This document shows, in pieces, positions 47,283-57,415 of a stretch of DNA of 64,000 nt. The position numbers and the translations under genes are program-made. Source of the stretch: Pycnococcus provasolii (Eukaryota > Chlorophyta > Pseudoscourfieldiophyceae > Pseudoscourfieldiales); the NCBI GenBank assembly GCA_049487715.1, contig CP150548.1, positions 930,001 to 994,000 of the forward strand. The letters run 5' to 3'. Position 1 is the stretch's first letter. Every line of letters begins with the position of its first letter. Under the pieces are notes generated by a model. The model had not been told where the DNA came from and did no database searches. It worked only from the letters and a program-made list of their open reading frames with translations.

Positions 47283-49511
47283 TCAACACAAACAGGCAAT
47301 CACGCAGCAGGGACCTCCTCCGGGGCAGGCGCAGCGGCCTCCTCCGGGGCAGGCCCGGTGGCCTCCTCCGGGGCAGGCGCAGCGGCCCTCCTCCGGAGCA
47401 GGCGCGGCGGCCTCCTCCGGGGCAGGCGCAGCGGCCTCCTCCTCCGGAGCAGGCGCGGCGGCCTCCTCCGGGGCAGGCGCAGGGGCTTCCTCCGGGGCAG
47501 GGGCCTCCTCAGACTTTACCTCTTCCGTTGGTGCCGGTGCTTCCTCAGCCGGCGCGGGTGCCGCCGCCTCCTCAGCTGGTGCTTCTGCCGGCGCCGCCTC
47601 CTCAGCTGGTGGCTCCGCCGGTGCCGCTTCGCCAACTGGCGTGGGAGTCGCGGTACCGTCGAAGACAGCCGTCACCTCCACGAACACCTCCTCGGGCGGA
47701 GGCACCGCAGACACCACGAACGCCTTGCCCTGCTCCTTGTACTTGTCAAGCACAGGCAAGCTCTGGTTCTGGAACGTGTCGAAGCGCTTCTTGATCGTGT
47801 CGATGTTATCGTCCGCGCGGCCGCTCGACTCTCCGCGCTTCAGCAGGCGCGCCTGCATCGTCTCGAGCGGGCAGTCGAAGAAGAGCACCTTCTTGCACGG
47901 CATGACCAAGCTCTCGAACGTCTCCGCCTGGTCGAGCGCGCGCGGGAAGCCGTCAATGAGGAATTGCTTGCGGCCGCTCTTGATCATCGCCTTCTTGAGC
48001 AGGCCGATAGTCACCTCCTGCGGCACGAGCTTGCCCTCTGTCATGAGCTCGTGGCACATCTTGCCCGTCGCCGACCCCGACGCCACCTCCGCGCGAAGCA
48101 AGTCGCCGGCGGAGAGGTGCTTGTATCCGTACTTCTCGACGATACGGTCGCACTGCGTTCCCTTGCCGCTTCCCGGCCCGCCGAGCACGAACACGATCTC
48201 CGTCTCCGGGTCGAGCGTGCCCTCGATAGCCTTCTGCACCTCCACGAACACCTCCTCGGGCGGAGGCACCGCAGACACCACGAACGCCTTGCCCTGCTCC
48301 TTGTACTTGTCAAGCACAGGCAAGCTCTGGTTCTGGAACGTGTCGAAGCGCTTCTTGATCGTGTCGATGTTATCGTCCGCGCGGCCGCTCGTCTCTCCGC
48401 GCTTCAGCAGGCGCGCCTGCATCGTCTCGAGCGGGCAGTCGAAGAAGAGCACCTTCTTGCACGGCATGACCAAGCTCTCGAACGTCTCCGCCTGGTCGAG
48501 CGCGCGCGGGAAGCCGTCAATCAGAAACGACATCGCGCCGCTCTTGATCATCGCCTTCTTGAGCAGGCCGATAGTCACCTCCTGCGGCACGAGCTGACCC
48601 TCCTTCATCAGGTCCGCGCACATCTTGCCCGTCGCCGACCCCGACGCCACCTCCGCGCGAAGCAAGTCGCCGGCGGAGAGGTGCTTGTATCCGTACTTCT
48701 CGACGATACGGTCGCACTGCGTTCCCTTGCCGCTTCCCGGCCCGCCGAGCACGAACACGATCTCCGTCTCCGGGTCGAGCGTGCCCTCGATAGCCTTCTG
48801 CACCTCCACGAACACCTCCTCGGGCGGAGGCACCGCAGACACCACGAACGCCTTGCCCTGCTCCTTGTACTTGTCAAGCACAGGCAAGCTCTGGTTCTGG
48901 AACGTGTCGAAGCGCTTCTTGATCGTGTCGATGTTATCGTCCGCGCGGCCGCTCGTCTCTCCGCGCTTCAGCAGGCGCGCCTGCATCGTCTCGAGCGGGC
49001 AGTCGAAGAAGAGCACCTTCTCGCACGGCATGACCAAGCTCTCGAACGTCTCCGCCTGGTCGAGCGCGCGCGGGAAGCCGTCAATCAGAAACGACATCGC
49101 GCCGCTCTTGATCATCGCCTTCTTGAGCAGGCCGATAGTCACCTCCTGCGGCACGAGCTTGCCCTCCTTCATCAGGTCCGCGCACATCTTGCCCGTCGCC
49201 GACCCCGACGCCACCTCCGCGCGAAGCAAGTCGCCGGCGGAGAGGTGCTTGTATCCGTACTTCTCGACGATACGGTCGCACTGCGTTCCCTTGCCGCTTC
49301 CCGGCCCGCCGAGCACGAACACGATCTCTGTGTTGCTTGGCAGTTCGCCGAGGTCTTCTTCGACGGGCATTTTGGGTTCCTCGGGCACGGGCTTGAGTGC
49401 GGGTGCGGGTGCCGGCGCGGGTGCCGGCGCGGGCGCCGGTGTGGGCTTAGGCACGGGTTTGTTCCCCGTTCCTGCCGCAGGCGGTGCTTCGGACGACGCT
49501 CCACATCCCAT
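47283..49511 (-). CDS. Adenylate kinase with three catalytic domains, predicted N-myristoylated
   Basis: The ATG at 49511 gives MGCGASS, a strong myristoylation signal with Cys3; the frame has no earlier ATG. A Pro/Ala linker precedes three adenylate/UMP-CMP kinase domains spaced 188 aa apart (starting near residues 61, 249 and 437). Each has P-loop GGPGSGKGTQ, the AMP-site segment AGDLLRAEV, LIDGFPRALDQAE and a short LID with KRGE(T/S)SGRADDN. They convert ATP and AMP (or UMP/CMP) to diphosphates. Triple-domain adenylate kinases are known from cilia and flagella, and an acyl anchor would fit the flagellar membrane; both are inference. The Ala/Pro/Glu-rich tail changes frame at an extra C (47386-47388): without it the repeats continue and end EEVPAA at 47300. 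Confidence 0.88.
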   Translation of the reverse strand: MGCGASSEAPPAAGTGNKPVPKPTPAPAPAPAPAPAPALKPVPEEPKMPVEEDLGELPSNTEIVFVLGGPGSGKGTQCDRIVEKYGYKHLSAGDLLRAEVASGSATGKMCADLMKEGKLVPQEVTIGLLKKAMIKSGAMSFLIDGFPRALDQAETFESLVMPCEKVLFFDCPLETMQARLLKRGETSGRADDNIDTIKKRFDTFQNQSLPVLDKYKEQGKAFVVSAVPPPEEVFVEVQKAIEGTLDPETEIVFVLGGPGSGKGTQCDRIVEKYGYKHLSAGDLLRAEVASGSATGKMCADLMKEGQLVPQEVTIGLLKKAMIKSGAMSFLIDGFPRALDQAETFESLVMPCKKVLFFDCPLETMQARLLKRGETSGRADDNIDTIKKRFDTFQNQSLPVLDKYKEQGKAFVVSAVPPPEEVFVEVQKAIEGTLDPETEIVFVLGGPGSGKGTQCDRIVEKYGYKHLSAGDLLRAEVASGSATGKMCHELMTEGKLVPQEVTIGLLKKAMIKSGRKQFLIDGFPRALDQAETFESLVMPCKKVLFFDCPLETMQARLLKRGESSGRADDNIDTIKKRFDTFQNQSLPVLDKYKEQGKAFVVSAVPPPEEVFVEVTAVFDGTATPTPVGEAAPAEPPAEEAAPAEAPAEEAAAPAPAEEAPAPTEEVKSEEAPAPEEAPAPAPEEAAAPAPEEEAAAPAPEEAAAPAPEEGRCACPGGGHRACPGGGRCACPGGGPCCVIACLC
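47650..49325 (-). repeat. Three tandem 564-bp adenylate kinase-coding repeats
   Basis: Equivalent points such as the domain start fall at 48196, 48760 and about 49324, 564 bp apart. The first two domains are almost identical; the C-terminal one has a few coding changes (KQF for AMS near the nucleoside site; HELMTEG for ADLMKEG). Such similarity between domains points to recent tandem duplication or gene conversion. Confidence 0.92.
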
Positions 49512-49539
49512 GTTGCACAACAGCTGCTTTTGGAAGACT

Positions 49540-49548
49540 TACTTACAG

Positions 49549-49579
<31 letters not shown>

Positions 49580-49580
49580 G
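49540..49580. repeat. (CTTA)n microsatellite upstream of the adenylate kinase gene
   Basis: About eight CTTA units lie 30-70 bp upstream of the adenylate kinase ATG. A similar (GTAA)n tract occurs at 31950-32150. The rest of the gap to 50275 holds no supported gene; a 135-codon frame at 49684 has an ATG but no recognisable feature. Confidence 0.8.
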
Positions 49581-50275
49581 GTACTGTATCGTATGTACAG
49601 TATCGTGTGCCGATTACCGATCTTGTTGACACTACTATCTATGAGTATGACACTACTAGAAGTACTAAGGTTACGATAATAAAATGGCGTGGAGTGATGG
49701 CTTGAATGAGCCTGCCAAGAGAAAAAGCCTCGAGACACAGGGAGGACAAGGACCGGTTCAGCAAGTCCGACTATCCATACTCCGAACAACGCAAGCTTCG
49801 TTGCCAACTCCAGTGATGTACTCCAGTGTCCAGGCACCCTGGGGGAGGGGTTGCTTGTTATCCCAACCTGTTCTTGTGGCCATCTATGTAGATGTACCTC
49901 CTATGTCCTCTACCAAGGCCTTTCAAGCTACGATAGTCTACTGGCATCTGTTTCTTTCCTTCCCGAGGAAGAAACAGGTCGGCCCGAACGGTGCTTCGGT
50001 GGGTGGTCTCAAGGCCTGTCCGTCTGTCCCTGTTTTGTTGTGGGCACCATCTAGGACGAACTGTTTGAGACCGGTCACTCCCTCCCCCTGAGTAGTACTA
50101 GACTACACGACCTTTGGTGTATCCCCCTGACACCCCTGGTATTTGGTCTGGGGAGAATCCTAACCTTAGTTCTTACCTATGGTGTATGGTGGGTGTTTTG
50201 TAGGGGGCCTATCTCTTCTTGTCTACGTCACAATTGATTTCAGTTTGCCATCAGTTTAATCGTCTTCGGAAAGAA

Positions 50276-52216
50276 ATGGCGCAGGAGGAGCAGCCCGGAG
50301 CAGTCCCTCAGCTTTCTCGTGAGGAGGAGTCATTGGAGGAGGATTCATTGGAGGAATCGTCCTTGTTGTTGGAGGAATCGGATTCTGGTGCCTCGGAGTC
50401 TTTGTGGGATGAAGAAGAAGAAGAGCTTGAGGAAGAGGAGGATTTGGATGACGACGACGACTTTGAGGATGCTCGTGGTGGTGGTGGTGACGACGATGAC
50501 GACGACGACGACGATGACGATGATGATGATGACCGTGACGACTTTGTGGACTACGGAGGTCGACTGTGGAACTTTGTCACCGGCTTGGGATCCGCACGCG
50601 CAGGAAGTCGCAACGCATCACTGCAAGAGGCGTTCGAACCCGCACCGCCACCGGCGCCACTCGAACACGAAGACCTCAGGGCGGAACTGCTCATGAGAAC
50701 GGCGTCGGACGCACACGCAAGGTTAGCGACGAGATGCACAACCTTACCTGAAACACCAACAAAACCACCACCTGCAGTGTCGAGGAAACGCTCGCATCCA
50801 GAACCTGCCGTCGGCGCCATGCTGCGAGCCAGGGAACTTGGTGGTTCGCCATTTGGCGCCAACCGAAACTCAAAACCGGCATTCACCGCAAGCCAGAAAA
50901 CATTCCTCGGAGGACAGAGAATACCCAACTCAAATCCACGCGTCGTCGACCGATTCCCGTCAAGAGGGTACTGCGGGCGGTTCTCCGGCGACGGGAACTT
51001 GTACTTTGCCGCGTTCCAAGAGAGGCGCATACGAGTGTACGACTACCGACGCAACTACAAGCTTACGAAGGATATTCAGGCAAGGAACCTGCAGTGGACC
51101 ATCACGGACGCCACAAGCAGCCCAGATAGCCGATTTCTCGTCTACACCACCATCGCACCCGTCGCTCACTTGGTGCGCCTCGAGGGAGGAGGTGTCGAGG
51201 GTAACGACAACGGTCCAGTCGAGAGCATTCAGAATGTGACGGACTTGCACGAGACGCTCGAGTTTGGCGTGCAGAACAATGGACGCACCGTGCACCACGG
51301 TGGAGTGTGGTCCATCAGGTATCTGCACGATGGCACGCAGCTCGTCGCGGGAACGAGCGACGGGCTTGCATTCTACGACATTCCCTCGATGAAAGCCAGC
51401 CAAAGCGTCACGGGCGTACACGAAGATGACGTCAACGCCGTTGCGGTCGATGGTGGCTGCGGCGGTAGCTCGCAAATGATCTACAGCGGCAGCGATGACA
51501 CGCTCATCAAGGTGTGGGATCACCGCATCTTAGGTGGCGCCCCCACGAGCACGTCGTCCGTCGACCCATTCGGAGACGGCGACGGCATGCGTGATGAGCC
51601 TCCAAAGAGCCAGTGCAAGGCGGTTGGTGTGCTCGCGGGCCACACGGAGGGCATCACACACATCGACGCGCGTGGCGACGGAAGGTACATCTGCAGCAAC
51701 TCCAAAGATCAGACGCTGCGCATCTGGGACCTTCGCATGATGTACAGCTCATCCGACCACCGCCGAAGGGAGCAGGAGGAGGAGAGGAGCATCATCAGAA
51801 CACGCATGAACTTCGACTACAGGTGGATGGAGTACCCAATGCGCGGGTACGACATTCGCCACCCGCTCGACTGCAGTGTGAAAACGTTCCGCGGCCACAG
51901 CACCCTGCAGACGCTCATCCGCGCGTACTTCAGCCCTGCTCAGAGCACCGGCCATCGCTACCTCTACACTGGAGGATACGACGGCTACGTTCGCATCTTC
52001 GACATCCTCAGCGGCCAGGTGGTGGAGTGCCTTTCGTATCACAACGGACTGGTACGTGACGTTGCATGGCACCCGACAGACCATGTGCTCAATTCGCTCG
52101 GATGGGATGGGAGGGTGGTAACCTGGGAGCACAACAGTGATGGTGATTCGTGTCATCAGGACTCGGAGGAGGAGGAGGAGGAGGAAGAAGAAGATGAGGA
52201 GGAGGAGGAGGCGTAG
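50276..52216 (+). CDS. DCAF11/LEC14B-type WD40 protein
   Basis: The protein is 646 aa from the ATG at 50276 (MAQEEQPG). Residues ~15-105 are strongly acidic, with a long Asp run. Six or seven WD40 repeats follow from about 245, with matches to the DCAF11/LEC14B family: RGYCGRFSGDGNLYFAAFQ, the VYDYRRNYKLTKDIQARNLQW block, SGSDDTLIKVWDHR, SKDQTLRIWDLRM and the RGHSTLQTLIRAYFSP segment. The tail is again acidic. WDxR-type DWD boxes are present (KVWDHR, RIWDLR). DCAF11 relatives are substrate receptors of CUL4-DDB1 E3 ubiquitin ligases, mainly nuclear. Convergent with the translocator gene, 243 bp apart. Confidence 0.9.
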   Translation: MAQEEQPGAVPQLSREEESLEEDSLEESSLLLEESDSGASESLWDEEEEELEEEEDLDDDDDFEDARGGGGDDDDDDDDDDDDDDDRDDFVDYGGRLWNFVTGLGSARAGSRNASLQEAFEPAPPPAPLEHEDLRAELLMRTASDAHARLATRCTTLPETPTKPPPAVSRKRSHPEPAVGAMLRARELGGSPFGANRNSKPAFTASQKTFLGGQRIPNSNPRVVDRFPSRGYCGRFSGDGNLYFAAFQERRIRVYDYRRNYKLTKDIQARNLQWTITDATSSPDSRFLVYTTIAPVAHLVRLEGGGVEGNDNGPVESIQNVTDLHETLEFGVQNNGRTVHHGGVWSIRYLHDGTQLVAGTSDGLAFYDIPSMKASQSVTGVHEDDVNAVAVDGGCGGSSQMIYSGSDDTLIKVWDHRILGGAPTSTSSVDPFGDGDGMRDEPPKSQCKAVGVLAGHTEGITHIDARGDGRYICSNSKDQTLRIWDLRMMYSSSDHRRREQEEERSIIRTRMNFDYRWMEYPMRGYDIRHPLDCSVKTFRGHSTLQTLIRAYFSPAQSTGHRYLYTGGYDGYVRIFDILSGQVVECLSYHNGLVRDVAWHPTDHVLNSLGWDGRVVTWEHNSDGDSCHQDSEEEEEEEEEDEEEEEA

Positions 52217-52458
52217 GTGGGTGGAAGCGGCACAGGCTGCATGATTTTGACCCGCCGAATTTGCAAATCGTTGCTGTAATTACAGATTTTAATCACCACA
52301 CAAGTTGTTGAAAAGCTGTCATTTTACTGCTTCAATTTTTTAATATTTCTTTCTTATGGTTGCAGTTGATGTTGTTTGTCCTCTTCGCGCACCCCTATGT
52401 GCGTGTATAAAAAATAAATTCGACAATCACCCAAACCCACATTCAAATGCTTTGCGGC

Positions 52459-53878
52459 TTACTTCGCCTTGTATTTTTGGTTCATCGTCGTGTACAGGTA
52501 CGTGCCGGCGATGGCAATGCACGTTCCGATGATCGTCTTCTGCGTCATGACGTTTCCGAAGAAGATGACGCTCGAGAAGATGACGACGATGCGCTTGACG
52601 ACGTTGCAGACGCCGTGCGCGACTGGGCTGACGCGGTTGAGCGTCTGGTATGCAAACTGGTTGTAGAGGTGGTAGAAGATGCCAACGAGGAAGAGCTGGA
52701 ACCAGAAGGTCGTCGCGCCCATCGACGCGATGGCCGTCTTGGCACCCTCGACGACCGATCCACCCTCGAAGATGAGAGCAAGCGGCGCGCAGATGAACAT
52801 CGAGATGACGCTCGTGTAGGCGTAGTTGTTCGTTGCCGTGAAGTTCTTGACATTCGCCTGGCACTCCTTCACCCACACGGCGCGGAAGCTGAACGTGAGG
52901 TTCGAGAGCATAGCGGTGATGAAGCCGAGCCAGTTGAAGGACACCTCGGCGGCTGACGCCAGAGCAACGCCGATGATGATGGGAGCCAGTGTAGCCACCA
53001 CCGGGAGCGGCGTGACGGTTCCGAGGATGAGCTTGCTCATGATGACGTTGAACGCCGGCTCGAGCGTCTTCACGGTGTGCGTGAGGCTGATGGCCACGGC
53101 GGCGAAGCTCAGGTTCGCGGCGATGTGCCCGAGCGCGTGCATGGTGGCAGGCTTGACGAGGTATCCAAACTCCTTCTTGTCAATCGGGCGGCCGAAAGAC
53201 GCATCCTTGAAGCCGAACGCGTACAGCACGGCGCAGTAGATGGAGCCGACAATCACGTGCACGGTGGAAACGGTCCACGGGAACGGGAACTGGTTGAAGA
53301 GCGCCTTGTTGTTGATGTTGAAGCCAATGTTCAGCGCGTACCAGAAGAGGATGAACCCGAGCGTGGTGAGTCCCTCCTTTCCGAACATGCCACCATCCTC
53401 CTTTTTCTCTTCGGAGGCGCCGCCGGAAGCCGCTGCACCGGCGCACCTCGCGACGACGCTGGCGTGGCGTTCGGCGACACGCGCAGCCGGCGCACGGGCG
53501 ACGGCCACGTTCGCTGTGGACAGGCAAGGCGCGGGTGCCGGCGCCGCCAAGAGGTGCCTGGTAGCGTTCGTCTGTGTGTGTTTACGTGTGTGTACGCGCG
53601 CGTTGGTTTTATTAAAAAAAAGTGGGTGAGTTCTTCTTGCTTTCCTGTTGTATCGTGATCCTCGAGGGTTTCTGCCCCTTCGTCCCTTGCGGGCTTCGCG
53701 AGAGACGACGCGAAGCTTCGACGAAGAGAGAGGGTTGGCCAAACCCTTTGAAAAGGCCAAGGCTTACCTTGGCACCGGCGCGCGAGGTACGCGCAAGGGC
53801 GGCCGGGCGCTTGCTGAAGGACGGCCGGGCAGGACAGACACCTGCTCCTCCTGGAGTGACACGCGCAGCCATGAACAT
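52459..53878 (-). CDS. TPT: Plastid triose-phosphate/phosphate translocator, two exons
   Basis: Exon 1 runs 53878-53768 (37 codons, ATG at 53878 or 53872), intron 53767-53572 (196 bp, donor AAG|GTAAGC, acceptor CACACAG|ACG, phase 0), exon 2 from 53571 to the stop at 52459; 407 aa in all. Residues 1 to about 90 are an Ala/Arg/Ser-rich plastid transit peptide. The remainder has eight to ten hydrophobic segments with pPT family blocks: HALGHIAANLSFAAVAISLTHT, LEPAFNVIMS, FNWLGFITAMLSN, FYHLYNQFAYQTL and VVKRIVVI, with the substrate-binding Lys-Arg. It exchanges triose phosphates for inorganic phosphate across the inner plastid envelope. Subtype (TPT rather than PEP or Glc6P carrier) rests on overall resemblance. 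The intron is predicted, and the large exon alone has no suitable ATG. Confidence 0.92.
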
Positions 53879-54951
53879 GACAAGTAAGCAAGGATAAGGG
53901 AAAGGTTATGACAAGTAAAGTTTACAGTAAGGGGAGCCTCGAGGGTTTGCAAGGTGGCACACCCCACCCACGGTGGCAACAATGTTGTGTTGGACGGCTA
54001 AAGCTGGGCAAGTGGGCAAGTGGGCAGGGCAGGGCGCCGAGGCTCCGAGCGAGAACACGGTGGACTTGCTACGATAAAGGTAGAGTAACCCAATTCACTT
54101 CAGACTTGAACGTCGCGGAATTCACACACACACAAGTCACCTTGTCCATGCATGCGAAGTGCGAAGGTGGCAGTGAGTGAGTGAGGAACGAACAACCCTT
54201 TTGTTATCCCGTTTCTTTTCTTTTCTTTTGTATAACATTTGTGGATGGACACCCTCAGGATGAGACTTGAATCACTTGAGAGGCCTTTTGGGTTGCCCGT
54301 TGCAGTATGTCTTCTGTCCTCTCCTCCCTCTGACTGTCTGAAGGGCTCGCTGACGTTGGCTGACGAGCGGCAAACGTGGCAACGGCAGATAATAACGACC
54401 TCCTGTCTCCAATCGCATCATTGGACATTGGCGGCATCGATGCATAAAGGTACAGTATTCGCATAAAAAGGGATTCGCATCTAAATACCTTAACGCAAGT
54501 CGCATCGACTATGCCTCTGAGTTCTGACCTCGTACCTCTACAGAGTCTAAGGTTATCCCCCAGATGCACTGCATCTGCGAGTCTCTCTCTCTTGAGCTTT
54601 GCCACTACTGTACAGTAAAAAAATCTACCCTGTACAGTAGTTGACGTCATGGAGACATCGTACAGTACAGTAAAGGTAATATCGTTATCGTAGGTCATGC
54701 ATGTTCAAAATCTCTCGAGACAAAGGAGTGCAAAAGTGCTACCGTAAACACGTGAAACAGAAGAACCCGAATAATAATAATCGGGTTTTGGCTTGCTCTT
54801 TTGGCTGCTCGGCATTCCCGTTTCGGGGTTCACCAGAGGCGCGCCCCCTCCACTCTGCCCCCTCCCCTGTTTTTGAACCAAACCAAACAAACGCGCCTTC
54901 TTTTGCATTTTGGTTTTATTTTGGGAAAACGCTGCTGGTTGGTTGGGCGCC
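53879..54951. other. Intergenic region without supported gene
   Basis: This gap between divergent genes contains short CA- and TTTTC-rich tracts (54120-54135, 54210-54230) and several TACAGTA motifs near 54610-54680. All frames are short and show no domain. It should hold the translocator and ARID/SET gene promoters. Confidence 0.4.
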
Positions 54952-57160
54952 ATGGCGGAGTTGGAGCCCTCCTCCCCATCTCTCTCGGATGACTCGTTGT
55001 TGTTGGATCCGTGGAGGATTGCTCCTGCTCCTGTTGCAGTGGCAGGACCGTGTATTGTGACGCCGGAGGAAAAATCACAGGTGCAGCACCAGCAGCAGCC
55101 AGCAGCAGCAAAATAATAATAACGACAGCCAGTCGCCACCACCCGAAGCGCCGTGGCCGTCAGGACCCGCAGATGACCACCGTCGCGTGCTCTCGCGCAA
55201 AAAGGCGGCTGCAAAGACAATGGCAGGTCCCAGCGTGGCGTTGCCGCAAAGGGTGGACGACGAGGAGAACGATGGAAGCGACAAAGATAGCAGAGATAGA
55301 GACTTCGTGTTTGTGCCACTCCCAGTCGCACAGAGCAGTGGCGAAGACGACGACGCGGACATGCCAGACGACACGACGGGCGTGCGCGTCACCTGCTGGT
55401 CCGACGCAGCAAGTGCGCTCACGCCTCAGCAGCTCATGAAGCTCAGTGGACTAGAGCCAACGGAAGAGCAACTTGAGGCGCGATTCGACGACCCTATGCC
55501 CGTGGTCGCGCGCCTCTGGGGTCGCACCATCAGCACCGTCTCTATGTACCGCGAGACGATGATACTTGGCGGATATGACATGGCAGTGTCGCGCAATCTG
55601 TGGAAGCACATTGGGGAGACTCTCTCGTTACCGAACCGACCAGATTGTCGTGGGACTGGTAGCCTGGGGCATGAGGTGCGTGTACTGTACGAGAAGCTTC
55701 TGCTCGAGTGGGAGCGCAGCAGCGTGGGCCAGAATTATGCCAAGCTGCTCGACCAATTTCTTGGACCCAGCCAAGTCGACGACAGTGGCGACGGAGCCGC
55801 CGTCAAAGCCAGAGCCAAAGCTGGATTCGCCGTCGGAGGAGGTGCAGGTGGTGCAAACATTTGCGTGCAGCCAGAGGACGATGCCAGGATGACGTCAAGA
55901 AAACGCACGAAGCGTTCAGGGCCGGCTTCCGCAGCAGCTCAAAAGAAGCCGCGCGTGACTCCCGCCGCCGCCGCGGAAGAAAAGAAGCCGCGCGTGACTC
56001 CCGCCGCCGCCGCGGAAGAAAAGAAGCCGCCGCCGCCAAACAGTTCGAAGGGAAAGAAGAAACAGCCAGCGCCTGCCGAAAAAGGCTCGATGTCATCCTT
56101 CCTCGGATGGCGTGTCATCAAGCAATTCAACGGCAAGCCGTTCCATGGAACTGTTGATAAGTTCGATCCAAAGACGCGCTGGTATCACGTAACGTATGAT
56201 GACAAGGATGAGGAGGAATTTTCGACGCAAGAACTCCTTCCCATCGTTAAGATGCGACAGTTCCTCGCGAGAGTGCGACCAGTGCCAGCGGACCTTAAGA
56301 AAGGTAATCGCGTGCTGGGATGCACATTCTCCCCCTACGCTTCGAGGCTCTTCGCAGAGCGGCGGCAATGGTGGGCGCAAAGCTCCACCGAGCCGAAGCC
56401 GCCTCCGCTTCGCATCACGTCGTCCACGGCACGGTGGGCTTCCGAAGGTGGGCAAGAAGCACTGAGCAAAGCTGTGGCGGCATACCTCGTATCCATCGGA
56501 GTGGATATCGACGCCACCAATGCGAACGGCTTTCCCCTCATTCTTCCATGTGATGCGACGTGCAACCCGTCCGTGGAAGTATACCGTGTTCCCGAAGACG
56601 ATCCGCGAGTTGGGCTCCGTGGCGAACTTGGATGCCGCGCAAAGGAGGCGCTGGCTACTGGCACGGTGGTTGGCGTCTACAGCGGACATGTTTTTGCGAA
56701 TGACGAGCTGTACGAGATTCCCGCACTCGCGAACCATCCGTCCGTGTTATGCCATCCCATTACAGCCGACGCCGACGAGAAATTGATCGCACGCCTGAAA
56801 GCCGAGTGGGAGGCTGAGAGCTACACTGCGGAGTTCTCGGCGTACAATGAAGCTCGAAGGCACGAGAACCTATCTGACAAGCGGCATCTCATGGTATGCG
56901 CTCTTGGCTTCGACGGCATCTGCCATCGCGTAAACGACGCGCTGCTGAATCCATTCTCGCTGTCGACCACGATGCACGGCAGCTACAATACGGAGTACGT
57001 GGAAGTTGAGTTGGATGGCTGGCCATTTCTTTTCGTGATTACGTACAAATCCTTGGATGCCGGCGATGAGCTTCGCGTGTCGTACACATCCAGCTACTGG
57101 CGTTTAATGCGCGAGCTGCGTAAGCGCGTTGACTTTATTCAAGGAAAGTTCGTTGAGTAG
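54952..57160 (+). CDS. ARID, Tudor-like and SET domain protein (probable histone methyltransferase)
   Basis: The main frame runs from about 55106 to 57160. It has an ARID-type DNA-binding domain (55490-55720; ILGGYDMAVSRNLWKHIGETL), two repeats of RVTPAAAAEEKKP, a Tudor-like module (56098-56250; GWRVIKQFNGKPFHGTVDKF and WYHVTYDDKDEEEF) and a C-terminal SET domain (56610-57100; ending LDAGDELRVSYTSSYW, with ICHRVNDA in place of the usual NHSC). The first ATG in the main frame is 55220, but an ATG at 54952 in good context opens a coding-like N-terminus (MAELEPSSPSLSDDS) in the preceding frame. The two join either by a 52-bp intron (55081-55132, phase 0) or by skipping one C in the CAG tract near 55100. 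The altered NHSC motif leaves catalytic activity uncertain. Confidence 0.8.
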
Positions 57161-57326
57161 CGGGATATAAAGTAAGTAATTTTATTTCTATTTCTAAACA
57201 AACATTATGAGTTTTTTAGCTAGTACTACAGTATTCAAAACACGCAAAGCTCTCCTTGGACCCTTTGTCTCTCAACCGCCTCCTTGAGGAGTCACACAAG
57301 TAGGGCATCCATCCTCTGGCCGATTC

Positions 57327-57345
57327 GGGTTAGGGTTAGGGTTAG
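57327..57345. promoter_or_regulatory. TTAGGG run upstream of DUF1350 gene
   Basis: Three TTAGGG units end about 71 bp before the ATG at 57416, on the coding strand. Confidence 0.45.
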
Positions 57346-57415
57346 TGCCGATTTTTCCTGGCCACTCCCTTCCCTTCCCTTCTCTTCCCTCCACACGCCC
57401 ACTCCACACACGCTC

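Noticed and set aside
47223-49679. A long plus-strand open frame (about 818 codons) opposite the adenylate kinase gene
   Set aside because: It is antisense to the three conserved kinase domains, is Arg/Leu-rich and repeats only because the kinase domains do.
49684-50091. A 135-codon plus-strand frame with an ATG between the adenylate kinase and DCAF11-like genes
   Set aside because: No domain, no sign of conservation, and it lies in a likely promoter gap.
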